NCBI GenBank assembly: GCA_014904845.1
Contig: MU119265.1
Location: 1 to 64,000 of the forward strand
DNA from: Acephala macrosclerotiorum
Lineage: Eukaryota > Ascomycota > Leotiomycetes > Helotiales > Mollisiaceae
Direction of reading: 5' to 3'
Length of the DNA: 64,000 nt
Each line of letters opens with the position of its first letter. Position 1 is the stretch's first letter. Under the pieces are notes generated by a model. The model was not told the DNA's origin. It saw nothing but the letters and a program-made list of their open reading frames with translations, and did not search any database. This document shows, piece by piece, positions 59,201-64,000 of the stretch. A program made the position numbers and the translations under genes.

Positions 59201-61537
59201 GTACCAACTTAATATCAAATTTAGTAAGCTAATACACGAAGTGCTGAAGTATCCGAATATGCGTGCAGGAATGCGTTGATCAGACTTCAGATGGTGTTTC
59301 GGATTTCTGGGCAGCAGGACGCTCGTCCCTTTGGGTCGCCGCCATCGATACTCGTGGTGGTGGACGGCGATCAGGAGCTCGAATGCGGGCAATAGCTAGG
59401 ATCTTTATCTTGTTTCTTGCTTTGCGTGAACGATGGAAGGCCTTGCGTTGAGAATGAATGCACTTTTACTATTATTCCTTACTTGTCCAGAAGATTTTTT
59501 GCACACCCCGCAGAGGCTCATTACTCCTTCGCTTCCTTAAATTTGACTTGTTGGAGTACATTGGATGGTGATTGAAGGAGCGCCAGTGAGCGTTGGCGAG
59601 GTTGCAATTGTTGTTAGGGATCGTTCAGAATGCTCCAGTGTGGGAATGCTTGCGAAGGTGAAAAGTGGGGTGGGAGTGACCTCGAGATTCGTTTCAAGGC
59701 TATAACCTGTTCTTTCCAAGTTTGGCTCAATCCATTGGGTATTTTGCGGTTATAATTTCTAATTTTTAATTCAAGAAATGTTATTGCTCATGACTTGCTG
59801 AGTTCGCTCTAGACTCAAGTCGTTTTCATAATAAAGCAATGGTTACTGTCAACATGATGCAGAAGCTCAAAGCAAACTCGAAACAAACCATCTTATCACT
59901 AGTTTTCATACTGTATACCGCGCAATATTTCAATTATGAACTATCTTATGCTCCTGCCTATGTCAAATTGCTCTGAGATGAGCCTTTTGGAGTCCGGTAC
60001 TTGATATCTCGCTTAGAAAAGGGGTCAAGACCACTCGTGAGCACAACTTGCAAAATTTCTGCATGGGAGAGAATACCTACGAACTACTTTACCAAGGCAC
60101 TGGCATAGATTTAGCGGCATATGCTCAACAATCATTGGGACGACATGCCCAGTATTGCGCCGAAATTGCGAAGTGTCGGTCGGTCGGACAGTCCTCCGTG
60201 TGCAGCCGGTGACACGAGTCAGAACACATCTGACAAAGCACAAAGAACACCTTCCCGCGATAAATTTGCAAACAACTAGTCAGTGGTCCCTGGCATTTTC
60301 TTTCGGATGCTACCGAGTCGACGTGCAACAAAAGATGTGACCCAGCTCAATGATAGGAGCTGGATCACACCGCTGCCCTTCTCTGCATGCAGCAAATCTC
60401 AGGAGAGATGAACTTCTAGGTCAATGCCTCCAATAAGATATCACCTGCATTGGCTACCTTGTGATATCCAGCAAACTAGAAACGTGTCATAGATACCACG
60501 TGAAATGGAGTGGACTGGGGATTTGGTCTTGGTAAGGTGACGGCATCCTAAGACTCCCTAAACATGCAAAAGACAAACCTTAACCATGTTCAAATTCACT
60601 GAGGATTTGAAATAGGTTCATGGCACTAAAGTTTTATCAGATGAAGACGTGCCCGGAGTCAGATGGGTAACGAACCTTAAACAATCCTCTAGTTCTGAAG
60701 AATTTTTTCCCCAGCTACAGCTTGATATCATCACCATTATAAAGAATCAACAGACAGTCTAGGCCAAAAAGAGATTGCGTCGGAATATCAGAGAGCCCGG
60801 AAACGCTAGTGGGACGTAGATGTGCAACGAAAGGTCGAGATTGTCCATCTGCAGCTGGGACATTCACCAAATGAAAGCTTTAGACAAAGAGGAGTAGCAA
60901 GGTTTGGACATTCAGCTAAGAACCATTCCAGATTGAGGCAAATATGGGAGGCTAGGCAGCTCCGAAAGATTGCCGAAAAGCTGAGATGTGCAACGAAAGT
61001 CGTCAATGTCCCAGTTGTGAGAGAGGGAGAACTTCCCAGTCTGACAGACAAAAGTTCGCCGAAAAGATGAGCCAATTAGAAGCTAGAGAAGACCACTAAA
61101 GGGAGTGTAGAAGAGCCCGATGGAACTCAGATGTGCAACGAAATTTGAGAGTTGCGAGCTGTTCGAAACCAAAGCCAAATTAAGTGATGTGGGCTGAAGG
61201 GTATATTGAAGGCGCATTGACGCATGAAAAATCTTTCCACCAAAATCTGACGACAAAGACAGCACAGTTTAACCCCAAACTTGCAATCAGGCAATCAAGC
61301 AGTTAAGTATTTAAGTCCATGTTCCACCATTCAATATTCATCTGTTCATTTCGTCAGTACTGGGAACACTTTGCCTCATAAGACTGACTGCATTTCTTTG
61401 CGCAGTGGCAGATTTCTTTCAAGCCACAACTCCCATAATGCGATACAGGCTCCCTCCTTCTACTCTTGTACACTAGATATTCCAATATTCGATCTAATTC
61501 GTACAGCGAAACATCTAATCGTTTCCCCCTTCCTCAT
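53295..61537. other. 8.2-kb region without a supported gene
   Basis: The veA promoter must lie at its left end. None of the frames encodes a recognisable product. It includes a GTC microsatellite (about 53743-53769), a GC-rich stretch around 53900-54950, a pyrimidine tract ending in CAG (about 57720-57790) that resembles a splice acceptor and could belong to a non-coding transcript, and degenerate repeats with GATGTGCAACGAAA (60818-61141). I see nothing else with confidence. Confidence 0.5.
60815..61150 (+). repeat. degenerate repeat with conserved GATGTGCAACGAAA core
   Basis: The word AGATGTGCAACGAAA occurs at about 60817, 60982 and 61128 (spacings 165 and 146). CCGAAAAG followed by CTGAG or ATGAG appears upstream of the second copy and again at about 61058. 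The intervening sequence is strongly diverged. No protein is encoded. Confidence 0.55.
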
Positions 61538-62359
61538 TCAAACCGCTCCTCCAGCATACTCTTTCCTCATCGCTTCCCTGACCATATCCCCACACAATTT
61601 CGCAGTCGGATTCGCAACCACAGCCATCTGCTTCGCAACCTCATTGCCCAATCGTCCTCCCATCATGAAGTCCCTACTTGCCTGCTCCTCAAAATCCACC
61701 ACGCTCCAACTCTTTTCTCTCCTATTCTCGTCGATCTTCAACTCAACACCCTTCTGAGAGAAGGACTTCGCTGTGAGGTGGTACAATGCTCCGCGCTGGG
61801 TATATGCTTGAGAAAGTGTCTTCGCGGCTGTGGGAGAGAGCGGGGAGAAAGAAGTCGTCGGGGTCAGGAGGGTAATAGCCTGAGAGAGATCATCGAGAAT
61901 CTGATTGCCGGCTTCAAGCAATTCTGACTCTGACGTTGAAGTTTGCAACGCAGGAGCCTCCTGAGCTATCCTTGGAGAATCTGGTAGCCTTCTGATCAGA
62001 ACTGAATCTCCATATACACGCCTTAGACCTTGCGCTCGATTGTTCCTCGCACTGGCGTACATGGGATATGATGAGATCAAGTCATTGAGCTGTTTGATTG
62101 CTGTTTGGTAGTTTGAGAGCGCGGAGTCAAGTGATGGGTCTGTGGAACTGGGTCGTAGCCCTGCGATCTGGAGCTCGGTTTGCTGAATTGAGGAGATGAT
62201 CAAGCGTTCGGTCTGAGTAATCGTAGAGTACGTTTGAGGATCTTGGTAGTGTGGATCTTTTGGGAGAGAGGCATCGATGAGAAGTGGTGCTGAGGGACCT
62301 GACTCAGGATCGGCGATTTTTTGAAGGATAGAGAGGTCGTGAGTCGTGAGAGATGCCAT
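61538..62359 (-). CDS. TTC36-like tetratricopeptide-repeat protein
   Basis: A single uninterrupted exon encodes 273 residues, larger than animal TTC36 (about 190) because of an insert between repeats. Family features are a TPR-type segment (YPMYASARNNRAQGLRRVYG), a second repeat (LSQAYTQRGALYHLTAKSFS) and the conserved C-terminal block FEEQASRDFMMGGRLGNEVA followed by NPTAKLCGDMVREAMRKEY. The protein is probably soluble and a chaperone or scaffold partner; its substrate is unknown. In animals TTC36 has been linked to the tyrosine-catabolic enzyme HPPD. Here an HPPD gene starts 0.8 kb away in divergent orientation, which may be more than chance. Confidence 0.93.
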   Translation of the reverse strand: MASLTTHDLSILQKIADPESGPSAPLLIDASLPKDPHYQDPQTYSTITQTERLIISSIQQTELQIAGLRPSSTDPSLDSALSNYQTAIKQLNDLISSYPMYASARNNRAQGLRRVYGDSVLIRRLPDSPRIAQEAPALQTSTSESELLEAGNQILDDLSQAITLLTPTTSFSPLSPTAAKTLSQAYTQRGALYHLTAKSFSQKGVELKIDENRREKSWSVVDFEEQASRDFMMGGRLGNEVAKQMAVVANPTAKLCGDMVREAMRKEYAGGAV

Positions 62360-63191
62360 CTTGAACGAAGCTGGATCAAAGATGTGTAACGGTTGATATC
62401 TCGATAACTTGATAATGCAGTGGCACTGAGATACCCGATCGTTGCGCTGCGTTGGACGAGGTCGTGAAACTGAGATAGATAATTCTCGAGGATATCTTGT
62501 GAAGCTTGAGATAACCTCTTTCTCTAGGACAATGACGCAGCGAGGAATGTGAGACCGTGAGATGAGGAATGCAAAAATTGATGGGAACAGATCTCGAATT
62601 GAAAAACAATGTTGATGGACTTAAAACTAAGCACTTGCTCAAATACAACTGTCAGCTCACATGGCATGTAGCCTCCTGCCTTACTTAAGCAATATCATTC
62701 TCAGCTTGATCGTCGAGGTGGGCGATCGAAGACTACCTACTTCGTAGGTGGTGGTAGGCTCTTTCCATATGTCATCTAGCGGGGCGTCACAAGTTGGTTG
62801 GGTGGGCTGCCGTAATCTACGGGTAGTCTCGCCTTAACGCGGCCAGTGTCGCACAGCGGAATTTTGACAGCATCTCGGTCCTTCAGGTTTCGTTGACGAA
62901 AACCCTCATGTAGGGTTCAAGCAAAGAAACATGATTCCATGATTGGTTTTGAGCATGCGCAGCTTGAGGCTTGGATCCACCCGCAAGACGCGGTCATGCT
63001 GATTATCCTGACTATCACGCTGTGAGGCAATCTATGATTATGCCGAAGTCTACTTAATATTGTCTGTCTGCTCCTCCCTTTGTCTCTGCTGTTTTCGTCC
63101 AACGCCTTTTCTCCCAAGAATACATTCAGCGATTCTTCTTGGGTAGCACCGCTCATTCTTATTCTTATCATTCTTGTCATTCTTATCAATT
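62360..63191. promoter_or_regulatory. divergent promoter region of the TTC36-like gene and HPPD
   Basis: The two start codons are 832 bases apart and face away from each other, so both promoters lie here. The right end is a pyrimidine-rich leader with CATTCTTATTCTTATC-like repeats (about 63153-63190) directly before the HPPD ATG. I identified no specific operator. Confidence 0.6.
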
Positions 63192-64000
63192 ATGGCTCCT
63201 TCCGCGATTACCCCGCCAGTCTTAACTCCAACATCTCTTACTTTCCCCACATCTGCTAACACCAATGGTGCTGTTGATGGCACACCCAACTTCCATGGCT
63301 ACGATCACATAACGTGGTACGTTGGCAATGCAAAGCAGGCAGCCTCGTACTACACAACTCGTCTCGGCTTCTACACGATAGCATACAAGGGCTTAGAAAC
63401 CGGAAGCCGGTACATCGCGTCCCATGTCGTCGCCAATGGCAATATCAGATTCGTCCTCACATCAGCCGTCAAGTCATACAGCTCCCTCGATGGCGACGAA
63501 CCCATAACGTCCGAAGAACGGAGTCTGCTGAAGGACATATACACACATCTTGAGAAGCACGGTGACGCAGTGAAGGACGTTGCATTCGAGGTCGATAATG
63601 TGGAAGGTGTATACCGACAAGCCGTCGAGCAAGGTGCTGTCTCCGTTCAACCACCACGAACAAGATTAGACGAAAATGGCTCCGTTACAACAGCCATAAT
63701 CCGCACCTACGGTGACACCACGCATACTCTTATTTCTCGCGACTCGTACAATGGCATTTTCCTCCCAGGCTACAGATCCATCCCATCCTCAAAAGTCGAC
63801 CCACTCCAATGCCTCCTTCCCACCGTAACACTCGAAACAATCGACCACTGCGTCGGCAACCAAGATTGGGGGGAAATGGAAGAAGCCTGCGCTTACTACG
63901 AACGCTGCCTCTCCTTCCACCGCTTCTGGTCTGTCGACGATTCCCAAATCTCCACCGAATTCTCAGCCCTAAACTCCATCGTCATGGCATCTCCCAACAA
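63192..64000 (+). CDS. hppD: 4-hydroxyphenylpyruvate dioxygenase, partial (runs off the window)
   Basis: Converts 4-hydroxyphenylpyruvate to homogentisate in tyrosine catabolism, using Fe(II) and O2; homogentisate can polymerise to pyomelanin. 269 codons are visible without an intron, from [12 protein letters not shown] to the window edge, about two thirds of the usual 390-430 residues. The first glyoxalase-fold domain is seen as [20 protein letters not shown] and [14 protein letters not shown]. The second starts with [11 protein letters not shown], whose His (about residue 219) is the first iron ligand of the family; the other ligands lie beyond the window. The ATG at 63192 follows a pyrimidine-rich leader. 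It is divergent from the TTC36-like gene. Confidence 0.95.
   Translation, partial: MAPSAITPPVLTPTSLTFPTSANTNGAVDGTPNFHGYDHITWYVGNAKQAASYYTTRLGFYTIAYKGLETGSRYIASHVVANGNIRFVLTSAVKSYSSLDGDEPITSEERSLLKDIYTHLEKHGDAVKDVAFEVDNVEGVYRQAVEQGAVSVQPPRTRLDENGSVTTAIIRTYGDTTHTLISRDSYNGIFLPGYRSIPSSKVDPLQCLLPTVTLETIDHCVGNQDWGEMEEACAYYERCLSFHRFWSVDDSQISTEFSALNSIVMASPN

Noticed and set aside
1..64000. tRNA or rRNA genes
   Set aside because: I looked by eye for B-box (GGTTCGAATCC-like) and rRNA words and found none convincing; a covariance search would be needed to exclude them.

Overview
The window is nuclear DNA of a filamentous ascomycete (Pezizomycotina). Genes have short introns (about 45-320 nt) with GTRNGT donors, CTAAC/CTAAT branch sites and NAG acceptors, and the proteins have typical filamentous-fungal partners: VeA, Pma1, a Zn2Cys6 regulator, a HET-domain relic, an RTA1-like protein. 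A leotiomycete (Helotiales) fits the gene style, but that placement is a low-confidence inference.

The left 10.6 kb is almost gene-free and extremely AT-rich, as expected of DNA inactivated by repeat-induced point mutation (RIP). The few remaining G and C bases are mostly in CpG, and CpA/TpG is depleted. Four less-mutated islands interrupt it: 3504-3760 (copy 1 of a tandem repeat whose copy 2 is RIP-mutated), 4780-5530 (possible small DNA transposon with imperfect inverted ends), 5848-6085 (LTR-like fragment) and 8289-9395 (hairpin-rich repeats). Base composition changes abruptly near 10.61-10.75 kb.

From 10.7 kb to the right end the DNA is ordinary gene space. I reconstructed exon-intron structures by reading splice sites and phases: pma1 H+-ATPase (+, 13984-17068); long-chain acyl-CoA synthetase ending in AKL (-, 18813-21071); truncated HET relic (-, 22319-22860); Mga2/Spt23-like membrane-anchored regulator (-, 23510-27937); Na+/H+ antiporter (-, 30825-32786); RNase H1 with two hybrid-binding domains and a GC-AG intron (-, 33736-34823); 6-phosphofructo-2-kinase/fructose-2,6-bisphosphatase (-, 36051-38246); Zn2Cys6 regulator (-, 42773-44777) divergent from an RTA1-like 7-TM protein (+, 45411-46365); an uncharacterised disordered protein (-, 47259-50136); veA (-, 51523-53294); a TTC36-like TPR protein (-, 61538-62359); and the 5' part of 4-hydroxyphenylpyruvate dioxygenase (+, 63192 to the window edge).

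The genes do not form an evident biosynthetic cluster. Two themes recur. In both the acyl-CoA synthetase and the Mga2-like gene, a small last exon carries the localisation signal (peroxisomal tripeptide; membrane anchor), so retention of one intron would change where the protein goes. Several intergenic spaces are also large, notably 8.2 kb upstream of veA. I did not find a convincing new multi-gene system. The most unusual material is the repeat and hairpin structure inside the RIP-mutated block.
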